DNA of 64,000 nucleotides from Campylobacter concisus (GTDB lineage: Bacteria > Campylobacterota > Campylobacteria > Campylobacterales > Campylobacteraceae): NCBI RefSeq assembly GCF_003048575.1, contig NZ_PIRZ01000003.1, positions 124,001 to 188,000 of the forward strand, given 5' to 3'. A program made the translations under genes and the position numbers. Of this stretch, positions 1 through 8,177 are shown piece after piece. Under the pieces are notes generated by a model, which was given only the letters and a program-made list of their open reading frames with translations, did not search any database and was not told the DNA's origin. How positions within the stretch are numbered: the first letter of the stretch is position 1; each line of letters opens with the position of its first letter.

Positions 1-852
1 ACGATGGACTTTGGCGGCTTAGCAAACTCTCTTGTGCAAAATGCGCTAAATTTAGGCGCAGATGGTTATGAGATCAGCCTAAACTCAGAAGTAACTGATA
101 TAAAAAAGGCGGGTGATACATTTCACATAAAGATAAATGATGGCGAGGTGATCACCGCAAACTACGTTGTAGTAGATGCTGGAGGACACTCGCTATTTTT
201 GGCTCACAAAATGGGTTATGGGCTTCATCTTAGCACATTGCCCGTTGCTGGAAGCTTTTATTTCGCAAAAAAACGCCTACTAAACGGCAAAGTCTATATG
301 GTGCAAAACGATAAGCTACCATTTGCCGCGCTTCACGGCGATCCAGATATCCTAGCTAACGGCAACACTCGCTTTGGACCAACAGCTCTTGTCATACCAA
401 AACTAGAGAGATATCACGGCTGTTCAAGCTTTTTTGACTTTTGTAAATGTCTAAAATTTGATAAAAACGTCTTTGAAGTCTTTACAAATCTCTTAAAAGA
501 TAGCGACATCAGATCTTATATTTTGAGAAATTTCTTATTTGAAGTACCATTTATCAATAAAAAAGAATTTGTAAAAGATGCTAGAAAGATCGTACCAAGC
601 CTAAGTGAAAACGATCTGAGCTATGCTGTAAATTTTGGTGGCGTAAGACCGCAAGTTATCGACCGTAATAAAAAGTGCCTTGAGCTTGGCGAGGGCAAGA
701 TAAGCACAGGCGAGGGCATAAGTTTTAATATGACTCCAAGTCCTGGGGCTACTAGTTGCTTTGAAATAGCAAGAACTGATATGATCGAAGCCTGTAAATT
801 TTTAGGTAAAAATTTTAACGAAGAGAAATTTAACGCTGAGTTTTTTGAATAA
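1..852 (+). CDS. mqo: Malate:quinone-oxidoreductase-like FAD-dependent dehydrogenase, C-terminal part
   Basis: The frame is open from base 1, so the true start and the N-terminal FAD-binding GxGxxG lie before the window; the visible part is about 283 residues of a protein usually near 450. It shows a second Rossmann-type stretch (VVVDAGGHS), then HGDPDI and TRFGPTALVIPKLE, which match the substrate-side domain of the DAO/Mqo flavoprotein family as found in Campylobacter. By family it would oxidise malate at the inner membrane and pass electrons to menaquinone. A related 2-hydroxyacid oxidase is possible because the N-terminal half is not visible. The next gene starts 2 bases after the stop codon. 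Confidence 0.7.
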   Translation, partial: TMDFGGLANSLVQNALNLGADGYEISLNSEVTDIKKAGDTFHIKINDGEVITANYVVVDAGGHSLFLAHKMGYGLHLSTLPVAGSFYFAKKRLLNGKVYMVQNDKLPFAALHGDPDILANGNTRFGPTALVIPKLERYHGCSSFFDFCKCLKFDKNVFEVFTNLLKDSDIRSYILRNFLFEVPFINKKEFVKDARKIVPSLSENDLSYAVNFGGVRPQVIDRNKKCLELGEGKISTGEGISFNMTPSPGATSCFEIARTDMIEACKFLGKNFNEEKFNAEFFE

Positions 853-854
853 AA

Positions 855-1568
855 ATGGGAGTGTTTGATATTTTTAAAAAAGGTGCGGATATGCCAAAAA
901 CAGCGCAACAAAGAAAAGATGAGAGCATAAAAATTTTAAAAAAAGAGGGCGTGGCTGTGCTTGAGAGTCTGCCACTAAGGTATGATAATAGTGAAGTTAC
1001 GCCAAGAAGTGTTGATGAGATCATTACTCGTGCGGTTTGCTCATTTACAGCGATCATGTGCGCTTGCACTATCCGCGACAATGGCCACTTAAGTGAAGAT
1101 GAGATAGCTTGGGCTAAAGACTTTTTGGGCGATTTTTATGGCGATCTAAGTGTAAAAGAAAAAGAGGTCGTAGAGGGCAGAGCCGATATAAATTTGGCTG
1201 TAAATATGGGCTGGAAATATGAGTCGCTTTGGATCTTGCTTTGGGCACTTGGTATAGCTGAAGATATTGGAGAGATGGATAAAATTTGCGACTGTGATTT
1301 TGTGATGGATGTCTTTAGAGAGGGTGGGCTCAAAAACCGCTCAAAACCGCGCAGTTTGGATGAAATTTTAAGCAAACTTGACCTAGTTTATCGTTACCAC
1401 TGGGCGTGCGTAGATGCAAGGATAAACGGTAAAAAGGTTGCCGGACTTGACGAAGAGGTCGTTATGGAAAGACGTGCAGGGCTTGAGTGGTTATGTTGCA
1501 AAGGGCAAGAAAATGATGACATAAAGGCTGAATTTAACGCCTGGGATCATCCTGATCTAAATACGTAA
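855..1568 (+). CDS. DUF4272 domain protein of unknown function
   Basis: A soluble protein of 237 residues. From about residue 13 it carries the DUF4272 pattern: a KxExIKILKKEGV helix, LPLRY, a PRSVDEIITRA segment and a Trp-rich GWKYESLWILLWALG core. There is no signal peptide or membrane segment. The first ATG has no clear ribosome site. An internal ATG at 891 has AAAGG seven bases upstream and would give a 225-residue protein starting MPKTAQQ, so the start is uncertain. The function of this family is not known, and the neighbours (an Mqo-like enzyme and a sugar epimerase) do not suggest one. Confidence 0.75.
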   Translation: MGVFDIFKKGADMPKTAQQRKDESIKILKKEGVAVLESLPLRYDNSEVTPRSVDEIITRAVCSFTAIMCACTIRDNGHLSEDEIAWAKDFLGDFYGDLSVKEKEVVEGRADINLAVNMGWKYESLWILLWALGIAEDIGEMDKICDCDFVMDVFREGGLKNRSKPRSLDEILSKLDLVYRYHWACVDARINGKKVAGLDEEVVMERRAGLEWLCCKGQENDDIKAEFNAWDHPDLNT

Positions 1569-1584
1569 ATTTACATTTTTGCAC

Positions 1585-1590
1585 TAAAAT
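1585..1590 (+). promoter_or_regulatory. Putative sigma-70 -10 box for the epimerase gene
   Basis: TAAAAT preceded by a T-rich run and a G, 23 bases before the ATG at 1614, matches the Campylobacter vegetative promoter type, which has a weak or absent -35 and a T-rich upstream region. It sits in the only gap between 1568 and 1614. Confidence 0.45.
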
Positions 1591-1613
1591 AAGCCAAAAA
1601 TGAAAGGAAAAAT

Positions 1614-2672
1614 ATGAAAATTTTAGTAACTGGAACAGCTGGATTTATAGGATTTCACTTGGCAAATGCACTCATAAAAAGAGGCGATGATGTCGTCGGA
1701 TATGACGTGATAAATGACTATTACGACGTAAATTTAAAGCTTGCACGCCTAAAAACGGCTGGCTTTGAGACTAGCGAGATAGATTATGGCAAGTTTATCA
1801 CCTCAAAAACACATCCGAATTTAAAATTTATAAAAGCCGACCTCGCTGATGAAAAGACTATGAAAGAGCTTTTTGCTAAAGAAAAATTTAACGTAGTGGT
1901 AAATTTAGCCGCACAAGCAGGCGTTCGCTACTCGCTTATAAACCCAAAAGCTTACATAGACAGCAACATCACAGGCTTTATGAATATCCTAGAGTGTTGC
2001 CGTCATAATGAGATCAAAAACCTAGTCTATGCAAGCTCTAGCTCGGTTTATGGCTTAAATGAGAACATGCCATTTTCTACGCATGAGGCGGTAAATCACC
2101 CTATAAGCCTCTACGCAGCGACTAAAAAGAGCAACGAGATGATGGCGCACACTTATAGCCACCTATTCAACGTACCAACGACTGGACTTCGCTTTTTTAC
2201 GGTGTATGGACCATGGGGACGCCCTGATATGGCGCTATTTTTGTTTGTCGACGCTGCACTTAAAGATAAAACTATCGACGTCTTTAACTACGGCAAGATG
2301 AAGCGTGACTTTACCTACGTGGACGACATTGTAAAGGGCATCATTAAGTGCATCGACAACCCTGCTAAGCCAAACCCAGCTTGGGATGCGAAACACCCAG
2401 ACCCAGCCACTTCAAAAGCGCCATTTAAGGTCTATAATATCGGCAATAATAGCCCAGTCGAGCTCATGGACTACATCAAGGCGGTTGAGATAAAGATCGG
2501 CCGCGAGATCAAGAAAAATTTCCTCCCACTTCAAGCAGGCGACGTGCCAGCGACATTTGCAGACGTGAGCGACCTTGTAGCGGACTTTGACTACAAGCCA
2601 AATACAAAAGTAAACGACGGCGTGGCTAAATTTGTTGAGTGGTACTGCGAGTTTTACGGAGTTAAAATTTAA
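1614..2672 (+). CDS. NAD-dependent nucleotide-sugar epimerase, UDP-glucuronate 4-epimerase type
   Basis: An extended short-chain dehydrogenase of 352 residues. The NAD motif GTAGFIG lies at residues 7-13, followed by a long DVINDYYDVNLK loop typical of UDP-glucuronate 4-epimerases (LspL/CapI type). ASSSSVYG, a YAATKKS segment (the catalytic YxxxK) and RFFTVYGPWGRPDMA complete the family signature. It should interconvert UDP-GlcA and UDP-GalA in the cytoplasm. The ribosome site AAAGGAAA lies upstream of the ATG. With ugd downstream at 5181 making UDP-GlcA, this fits a route to UDP-GalA for a surface glycan. The exact substrate is inferred. Confidence 0.75.
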   Translation: MKILVTGTAGFIGFHLANALIKRGDDVVGYDVINDYYDVNLKLARLKTAGFETSEIDYGKFITSKTHPNLKFIKADLADEKTMKELFAKEKFNVVVNLAAQAGVRYSLINPKAYIDSNITGFMNILECCRHNEIKNLVYASSSSVYGLNENMPFSTHEAVNHPISLYAATKKSNEMMAHTYSHLFNVPTTGLRFFTVYGPWGRPDMALFLFVDAALKDKTIDVFNYGKMKRDFTYVDDIVKGIIKCIDNPAKPNPAWDAKHPDPATSKAPFKVYNIGNNSPVELMDYIKAVEIKIGREIKKNFLPLQAGDVPATFADVSDLVADFDYKPNTKVNDGVAKFVEWYCEFYGVKI

Positions 2673-2681
2673 GGGACGCAG

Positions 2682-3260
2682 ATGAAGCGATGTGAATGGG
2701 CAAAAGGCGAGCTTGATATAGCTTACCACGATAACGAGTGGGGCAAAGTCGTAAAAGAAGATAGAAAATTTTTCGAAATGATAGTTTTGGAAGGCTTTCA
2801 GGCGGGACTTTCGTGGCATGGAGTGCTTCAAAAAAGAGAGGCTATGAGAGAGGCGTTTGATGGCTTTGATCCAGAGAAGATCAAGCTTTACGGCGAGGCT
2901 GAGATAGCGAAATTTATGCAAAATGAGAGGCTGATCCGTAATAGATTAAAACTAAAATCACTCGCTATAAATGCCCTTGCATTTTTATCCGTAACGCAAG
3001 AATTTGGTAGCTTTTATGACTATCTTTGGGGATATTTGTTAAGAAAATTTGACCCAAAATTTGACGGCAAGCAGATCATAAATCACTATCAAGATATCAA
3101 ACAAGTGCCAGCCACTACGCCGATGTCTGATTTTGTGGCAAAGGAGCTAAAAAAGCGAGGGTTTAAATTTTTAGGCTCTGTTAGCACCTATGCGTTTTTG
3201 CAAAGTGTGGGCGTTGTAGACGATCATATGGATTATTGCTTTTGCAAGGCAAAAGCTTGA
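2682..3260 (+). CDS. tag: DNA-3-methyladenine glycosylase I
   Basis: At 192 residues this is the usual length for Tag, the helix-hairpin-helix glycosylase that removes 3-methyladenine from alkylated DNA. The start MKRCEW, His16 in AYHDNEWG, and the C-terminal HMDYCFC correspond to the Cys/His zinc snap of E. coli Tag (Cys4, His17, His175, Cys179). FEMIVLEGFQAGLSW is the family core. It follows the epimerase gene by 9 bases. The stop codon overlaps the TTG start of the ligase gene, so the two are probably translated together. Confidence 0.92.
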   Translation: MKRCEWAKGELDIAYHDNEWGKVVKEDRKFFEMIVLEGFQAGLSWHGVLQKREAMREAFDGFDPEKIKLYGEAEIAKFMQNERLIRNRLKLKSLAINALAFLSVTQEFGSFYDYLWGYLLRKFDPKFDGKQIINHYQDIKQVPATTPMSDFVAKELKKRGFKFLGSVSTYAFLQSVGVVDDHMDYCFCKAKA

Positions 3261-4108
3261 TTAGAATATTTTTTGCGGTTTTAGTCCTTTTAAATTTTGC
3301 ATTTACTCTTGATTTGCTGCGCCTTAGCGAGTATAAAGATCAAAATGTCTCAGGCTGGCTAGCTAGCGAAAAGCTTGATGGCGTGCGTGCTTACTGGAAC
3401 GGAGAGAATTTACTATCAAGACAGGGCAAAAAGCTAAATGCACCGCTAAGTTTTACTAAAAATTTCCCAAAATTTGCACTTGATGGCGAGCTTTACGCAA
3501 AGGAGCTTAAGTTTGAAGAAATTCAAGCAACAGTGATGGATAAGTTGCCCGATGAAAAAGCTTGGCAGAGGTTAAAATTTCATATTTTTGATGTGCCTGA
3601 GGCAAATGGTGGCTTGCTTGATAGGCTTGAAGTTTTAGCTAAATTCCTAAAAAATGAGCCAAATGAAAACTTAATCATCATAAAGCAGATAAAAATGCGT
3701 GATAATGCTCAGTTTTTAAAATTTACAGAGGACATTATTGTAAAAGGCGGCGAGGGAGCAGTCGTACGTGAGCCAAATGCACCGTACGAGCGAAAAAGAA
3801 GCAAAAATGCACTGAAATTTAAAAAATTTAAAGATGCCGAGTGTGAAGTAATCGCTATAAATAAAGGTAGCGGCAAATACGCAAAATTTGCTGGCTCGCT
3901 TACCTGCAAAGCGCTTGGTGGCAAGCAGGGTGAAGAAAAAGCTGACGAGCCAAAATCTGGCACTATCTTTAAAATAGGCTCAGGACTAAGCGATGAAAAG
4001 CGCCGAAATCCCCCAAAAATAGGCTCTATAATTACATATAAATTTCAAAATTTAACTGCTAATGGCAAGCCAAGATTTCCAATATTTTTAAGGGTTAGAG
4101 AAGATTAA
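3257..4108 (+). CDS. Small ATP-dependent DNA ligase with signal peptide (LigE-like)
   Basis: The nucleotidyltransferase motif I, EKLDGVRAYWNG, supplies the lysine that takes AMP, and DGELY, GGEGAVVRE and KFKKFKDAE are further ligase motifs. No zinc finger or BRCT domain follows, so this is the minimal ligase type. I chose the TTG at 3257, overlapping the stop of tag, because it starts a clear signal peptide (MIRIFFAVLVLLNFAF), giving 283 residues; an upstream TTG at 3236 is also open. Related ligases with export signals (LigE) occur in Haemophilus, Neisseria and Campylobacter and are thought to act in the periplasm on incoming or extracellular DNA. This is a partner ligase, not the NAD-dependent replicative LigA. 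Confidence 0.82.
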   Translation: MIRIFFAVLVLLNFAFTLDLLRLSEYKDQNVSGWLASEKLDGVRAYWNGENLLSRQGKKLNAPLSFTKNFPKFALDGELYAKELKFEEIQATVMDKLPDEKAWQRLKFHIFDVPEANGGLLDRLEVLAKFLKNEPNENLIIIKQIKMRDNAQFLKFTEDIIVKGGEGAVVREPNAPYERKRSKNALKFKKFKDAECEVIAINKGSGKYAKFAGSLTCKALGGKQGEEKADEPKSGTIFKIGSGLSDEKRRNPPKIGSIITYKFQNLTANGKPRFPIFLRVRED

Positions 4109-4155
4109 AATTTATTCAAAAGCCTTGCTTTACTTTTGCTTTACCCTATTTTTGA

Positions 4156-4161
4156 TAAAAT
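4156..4161 (+). promoter_or_regulatory. Putative -10 box at the head of the glycan operon
   Basis: TAAAAT within TTTTTGATAAAATT, 28 bases before the galE start, has the T-rich plus G context of Campylobacter sigma-70 promoters. From here the plus-strand genes run almost without gaps to pglD at 21117, so this may serve a very long transcript. Confidence 0.5.
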
Positions 4162-4188
4162 TAACCACTTTTTACGAAAGGCTTAAAC

Positions 4189-5172
4189 TTGAAAATTTTA
4201 GTAACAGGTGGTGCTGGATACATCGGCAGCCACGTAGTAAAAGCACTTTTAAGGCAAGGTAAAGATGAGATAACCATCATCGATAATCTCTGCAAAGGCT
4301 CACAAAAAGCACTTGAGGCGCTCCAAAAAATCGGAAATTTTAAATTTATAAACGCAAATTTAGAAGATGATCTAAGTGAAATTTTTGAAAATGGTAAATT
4401 TGATGCGATCATCCATTTTGCAGCGTTTATAGAGGTTTTTGAGAGTATGAGTGAGCCGCTAAAATACTATCTAAACAACACCGCAAACGTTGCGAGGGTG
4501 CTAAGATGCGCAAAAACTTATAATGTAAATAAATTTATATTTAGCTCAACTGCTGCAGTTTACGGCGAGCCAGATGTGGCGGAGGTTAGCGAAACAACGC
4601 CTACTATCCCTATAAATCCATACGGTAGAAGCAAACTCATGAGCGAGCAGATCATTAAAGATTATGCCGCTTCAAATGAAAATTTCAAATTTGCAATACT
4701 TCGCTACTTTAATGTCGCAGGAGCGGATGAGGAGGGGCTTATCGGTCAAAACTATCCAAACGCTACGCACCTTATCAAAGTAGCTGTGCAAACTATACTT
4801 GGCAAGCGCGAGAGTATGGGCATCTTTGGCGATGATTACGCGACAAAAGATGGTACATGTGTAAGAGACTACATTCACGTTAGTGACCTAGCAGATGCTC
4901 ACATAAGTGCGCTAGAGTATATCGGTCAAAATGGAAGTGAAACTTTTAACGTGGGATACGGCAGAGGATTTAGCGTAAAAGAGGTTATCGAGACCGCAAA
5001 AGAGGTGAGTGGGGTAAATTTTAAGGTGCTAAATGCGCCAAGAAGGGACGGCGACCCAGCTATCCTTATCTCAAATGCGAGCAAACTGCGCTCGCTAACA
5101 AGCTGGAAGCCAAAAAGAGACGATCTAACACTCATCATAAAAACTGCCCTTGAATGGGAAAAGAAAATTTAA
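4189..5172 (+). CDS. galE: UDP-glucose / UDP-N-acetylglucosamine 4-epimerase
   Basis: A GalE-type extended SDR of 327 residues. GGAGYIGSH (residues 7-15) binds NAD, FSSTAAVYGEP and YGRSKLMSE carry the catalytic Ser/Tyr/Lys, and RYFNVAGAD is the substrate-side motif. It starts with TTG at 4189 behind an ACGAAAGG ribosome site. In C. jejuni the gene at the edge of the pgl locus (gne) epimerises both UDP-Glc and UDP-GlcNAc and feeds UDP-GalNAc to PglA, PglJ and PglH. The position here suggests the same job; the dual specificity is inferred from that, not visible in the sequence. Confidence 0.85.
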   Translation: MKILVTGGAGYIGSHVVKALLRQGKDEITIIDNLCKGSQKALEALQKIGNFKFINANLEDDLSEIFENGKFDAIIHFAAFIEVFESMSEPLKYYLNNTANVARVLRCAKTYNVNKFIFSSTAAVYGEPDVAEVSETTPTIPINPYGRSKLMSEQIIKDYAASNENFKFAILRYFNVAGADEEGLIGQNYPNATHLIKVAVQTILGKRESMGIFGDDYATKDGTCVRDYIHVSDLADAHISALEYIGQNGSETFNVGYGRGFSVKEVIETAKEVSGVNFKVLNAPRRDGDPAILISNASKLRSLTSWKPKRDDLTLIIKTALEWEKKI

Positions 5173-5180
5173 GGATAAGC

Positions 5181-6503
5181 ATGAAAGTAGCTGTGATTGG
5201 GACTGGATATGTTGGGCTAGTAAGTGGCGCATGCTTTGCTAAAATGGGCAACAGCGTGATCTGCATCGATGTTGATAGCAAAAAGATCGAAGCGCTAAAA
5301 AACGGTGTCGTGCCGATATATGAGCCAGGGCTTGCTGATATCGTGAGCGAGTGCTACAAAAATGGTTCGCTTAAATTTAGCACGCAGATAACTGAGGCGC
5401 TAGAGCATGCAGATGTGCTATTTATCGCAGTTGGCACACCTATGGGAGCTGATGGACAGGCGGATTTAAAATATGTGCTTTCAGTTGCTAAATCTATCGG
5501 AGAAAATTTAAGCAAACCGCTAATCGTAGTTGATAAATCAACCGTTCCAGTGGGTACTGGAGCTAAGGTGCACGAGGTGATCGAGGCTGAGCTTAAAAAG
5601 AGAAATGTAGAGGTTAAATTTGAAGTCGTTTCAAACCCAGAGTTTTTAAAAGAGGGCGCTGCGGTTGAGGATTTTTTAAAGCCAGATCGCGTGGTTATCG
5701 GAGCTAGTAGTGAGTGGGGCTTTAGCGTGATGAGAGAGCTTTATGAGCCATTTATGAAAAATCACGACAGGCTCATTTGCATGGACGTAAAGTCAGCCGA
5801 GATGACAAAATACGCTGCAAATTCGATGCTGGCAACAAAGATAAGCTTCATAAACGAGATAGCAAATATTTGTGAACGCGTGGGTGCTGATGTAAATTTG
5901 GTGCGAAAAGGTATCGGCAGCGACTCAAGGATCGGTTATAGCTTCATCTATCCAGGTTGTGGATACGGTGGCAGCTGCTTTCCAAAAGACGTCGAGGCAC
6001 TCATCTACACAGCTAGGCAAAATGGATTTGAGCCAGAGCTTTTAAGTGCGGTTGAGTCAAGAAATAAGGCTCAAAAAAGAGTTCTGTTTGATAAAATTTA
6101 TAACTTCTTTGGCGGCGATCTAAAGGGCAAGACGATTGCGCTTTGGGGGCTTGCGTTTAAGCCAAACACAGACGATATGCGCGAGGCTAGCTCGCTAACT
6201 TTGATAAAGCTTTTGGATGAAGCTGGCGCAAAAGTGGTCGCTTACGATCCAAAAGCGAGCGAAGAAGCTAAAAAATATATGCCAAATTTAGATATAAAAT
6301 ACGCTAAAAATAAATATGACGCGCTTAATAACGCCGATGCTATGGTGCTTGTGACTGAGTGGAGTGAGTTTAGATCGCCTGATTTTATGGAGATCAAAGA
6401 GAGGCTAAAAAATGCCGTTATTTTTGATGGACGCAACCAATACAACGCTAAAATTTTAGCCGAGCATGGATTTAAGTATTTTCAAATCGGAGTAAAGGCA
6501 TGA
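5181..6503 (+). CDS. ugd: UDP-glucose 6-dehydrogenase
   Basis: A UDP-sugar dehydrogenase of 440 residues. It has an N-terminal Rossmann motif (GTGYVGLVSG), the SNPEFLKEG segment and the catalytic cysteine in GYGGSCFPKD, followed by the C-terminal UDP-binding domain (WGLAFKPNTDDMREA). It oxidises UDP-glucose twice to UDP-glucuronate in the cytoplasm. The ATG at 5181 has AAGGAT eight bases upstream and avoids overlap with galE, so I prefer it to a TTG at 5154. Its stop overlaps the next start as ATGA. With the epimerase at 1614 it forms a possible UDP-GlcA/UDP-GalA route. Confidence 0.9.
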   Translation: MKVAVIGTGYVGLVSGACFAKMGNSVICIDVDSKKIEALKNGVVPIYEPGLADIVSECYKNGSLKFSTQITEALEHADVLFIAVGTPMGADGQADLKYVLSVAKSIGENLSKPLIVVDKSTVPVGTGAKVHEVIEAELKKRNVEVKFEVVSNPEFLKEGAAVEDFLKPDRVVIGASSEWGFSVMRELYEPFMKNHDRLICMDVKSAEMTKYAANSMLATKISFINEIANICERVGADVNLVRKGIGSDSRIGYSFIYPGCGYGGSCFPKDVEALIYTARQNGFEPELLSAVESRNKAQKRVLFDKIYNFFGGDLKGKTIALWGLAFKPNTDDMREASSLTLIKLLDEAGAKVVAYDPKASEEAKKYMPNLDIKYAKNKYDALNNADAMVLVTEWSEFRSPDFMEIKERLKNAVIFDGRNQYNAKILAEHGFKYFQIGVKA

Positions 6504-6940
6504 GAAAATTTTTACTTTTTATCGTAGCTTGCGTGCTTCCGTTTGCGCTTTTTGCAGGCGAAAACGCGCCAAAAACCGAGGAAAATATTTTTGAGTTACC
6601 TATCTCAAAGATGCCGCCTGATTATTTTAAATACGAAGTCGCATTTTTTAAAGAGATAGAAATCGACTGCAACTTCGCCTTTTTGCTCGGTGGAAAGCTC
6701 GAGGAAAAAGAAGACGCACACGGGATTTATTACGAATTTAATGGCGGTGATAAGCTAGCGCAAACGATGATGCTCTGCAAGGACGGAAAGAAAAAGAGGC
6801 GGGTTTATTATGAGCTCACTAAAATTTTACCAGGCGTTAGCCCTATTAGAATCATAACTCCAAAAGGTATAAGTGCGGAAATAAGAATGTATGAACGCGT
6901 AAAAAAGATAGAAGCAAAAAAGAAAGGAAAAAGTAAATGA
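6500..6940 (+). CDS. eco: Ecotin-family periplasmic serine protease inhibitor
   Basis: A protein of 146 residues with a signal peptide ([20 protein letters not shown], likely cut after Ala19). The mature part follows E. coli ecotin closely: FELPISKMP at the start, a [12 protein letters not shown] stretch with Cys57, then [15 protein letters not shown]. Cys57 and Cys93 match the ecotin disulfide, and Met90-Met91 match the P1-P1' reactive-site pair (TMM, Met84 in E. coli). [13 protein letters not shown] is a Lys-rich tail. Ecotins are dimeric, broad inhibitors of trypsin-like proteases and elastase in the periplasm or at the surface. The gene overlaps both neighbours by ATGA, so it is coupled to two sugar-nucleotide dehydrogenases, an odd context for an inhibitor. 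Confidence 0.82.
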   Translation: MRKFLLFIVACVLPFALFAGENAPKTEENIFELPISKMPPDYFKYEVAFFKEIEIDCNFAFLLGGKLEEKEDAHGIYYEFNGGDKLAQTMMLCKDGKKKRRVYYELTKILPGVSPIRIITPKGISAEIRMYERVKKIEAKKKGKSK

Positions 6941-8169
6941 AAATAGCAGTAGTAGGACTTGGATATGTTGGACTTCCACTTGCAGCAGCTTTTAGTGAAA
7001 AGTACGAAGTAGTGGGCTTTGATGTAAATGCAAAGCGTATAGAAGAGCTTAAAAGTGGCTATGATAGAACGCTTGAACTTAGCAATGAGCAGATGAAAAA
7101 AGCGATCGATAATGGCATGAAATTTAGCCTAAATTTAGATGACATCAGAAGTTGCAACTTCTTCATCGTAACCGTCCCAACTCCGATAGATAAGAACAAG
7201 CGCCCTGATCTAACTCCAGTCGTAAAAGCGACTGAGAGTGTGGCAAAAGTGCTTAAAAAAGGCGACATCATTGTTTATGAAAGCACCGTTTATCCAGGTG
7301 TTACAGAAGAAATTTGCGTGCCACTTCTTGAAAAGAGTGGGCTTAAATTTAACAAAGATTTCTTCTGCGGCTACTCTCCAGAGCGTATAAATCCAGGTGA
7401 TAAAGAGCACACAGTGACAAAGATCAAAAAGATCACAAGCGGCTCAACTCCAGAGATCGCTGATAAGGTCGACGAGGTCTATCGCTCGATCATCACGGCG
7501 GGCACGCACAAAGCGCCAACTATCAAGGTCGCCGAGGCCGCCAAAGTCATCGAAAACACGCAGCGCGATATAAATATCGCCTTTATAAACGAGCTTGCGA
7601 TGCTTTTTGAAAAGCTTCATATCAACACTATTGACGTGCTTGAAGCTGCTGGCACGAAATGGAATTTCTTAAATTTCCGCCCAGGTCTAGTTGGCGGACA
7701 CTGCATCGGCGTAGATCCATATTATCTAACTCACAAAGCTCAAGAGGTAGGTTATCATCCTGAAATGATCCTAGCAGGTCGCCGCATCAACGATGATATG
7801 GGCAGATATGTAGCTGATCAAGTGATAAAACTAATGATAAGAAAAGGTGTGCTTATCAACAAAGCTCGCGTGCTTGTCCTTGGTATGACATTTAAAGAAA
7901 ACTGCCCAGATATAAGAAATTCTCGCGTTATAGACGTGGTCGATGAGCTAAAAGATTTTGGCTGCAAGGTTGATGTGACTGATCCTTGGGCTGATAGCGC
8001 TGAGGTAAAACACGAGTATGGCTTTGATCTAGTAAAAGAGTATAATCTAGATGACTACGACTGCATAGTGATTGCCGTAGCTCACAATGAGTTTAAAAGG
8101 CTAAATTTAAAAGGTTATTTAGTTTACGATATAAAAAATATCTATCCAGAGGCTGACGCTAGGCTATAA
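6937..8169 (+). CDS. UDP-N-acetylhexosamine 6-dehydrogenase (WbpO/TviB-like)
   Basis: A second nucleotide-sugar dehydrogenase, 410 residues, of a different branch from ugd. It has [10 protein letters not shown] at the N terminus, the long [15 protein letters not shown] motif and the active-site cysteine in [26 protein letters not shown] marks the C-terminal domain. The SPERINPGD form is typical of WbpO/TviB/WecC enzymes, which oxidise UDP-GlcNAc, UDP-GalNAc or UDP-ManNAc to uronic acids. The likely product here is UDP-GalNAcA or UDP-GlcNAcA for the neighbouring glycan genes. The exact substrate cannot be read from the sequence. It starts within the ecotin stop codon. Confidence 0.82.
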   Translation: MKIAVVGLGYVGLPLAAAFSEKYEVVGFDVNAKRIEELKSGYDRTLELSNEQMKKAIDNGMKFSLNLDDIRSCNFFIVTVPTPIDKNKRPDLTPVVKATESVAKVLKKGDIIVYESTVYPGVTEEICVPLLEKSGLKFNKDFFCGYSPERINPGDKEHTVTKIKKITSGSTPEIADKVDEVYRSIITAGTHKAPTIKVAEAAKVIENTQRDINIAFINELAMLFEKLHINTIDVLEAAGTKWNFLNFRPGLVGGHCIGVDPYYLTHKAQEVGYHPEMILAGRRINDDMGRYVADQVIKLMIRKGVLINKARVLVLGMTFKENCPDIRNSRVIDVVDELKDFGCKVDVTDPWADSAEVKHEYGFDLVKEYNLDDYDCIVIAVAHNEFKRLNLKGYLVYDIKNIYPEADARL

Positions 8170-8177
8170 GGAATTTA

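Noticed and set aside
2412-2921. 169-codon minus-strand frame over the epimerase end and tag start
   Set aside because: It covers parts of two well-supported plus-strand genes and has no recognisable domain.
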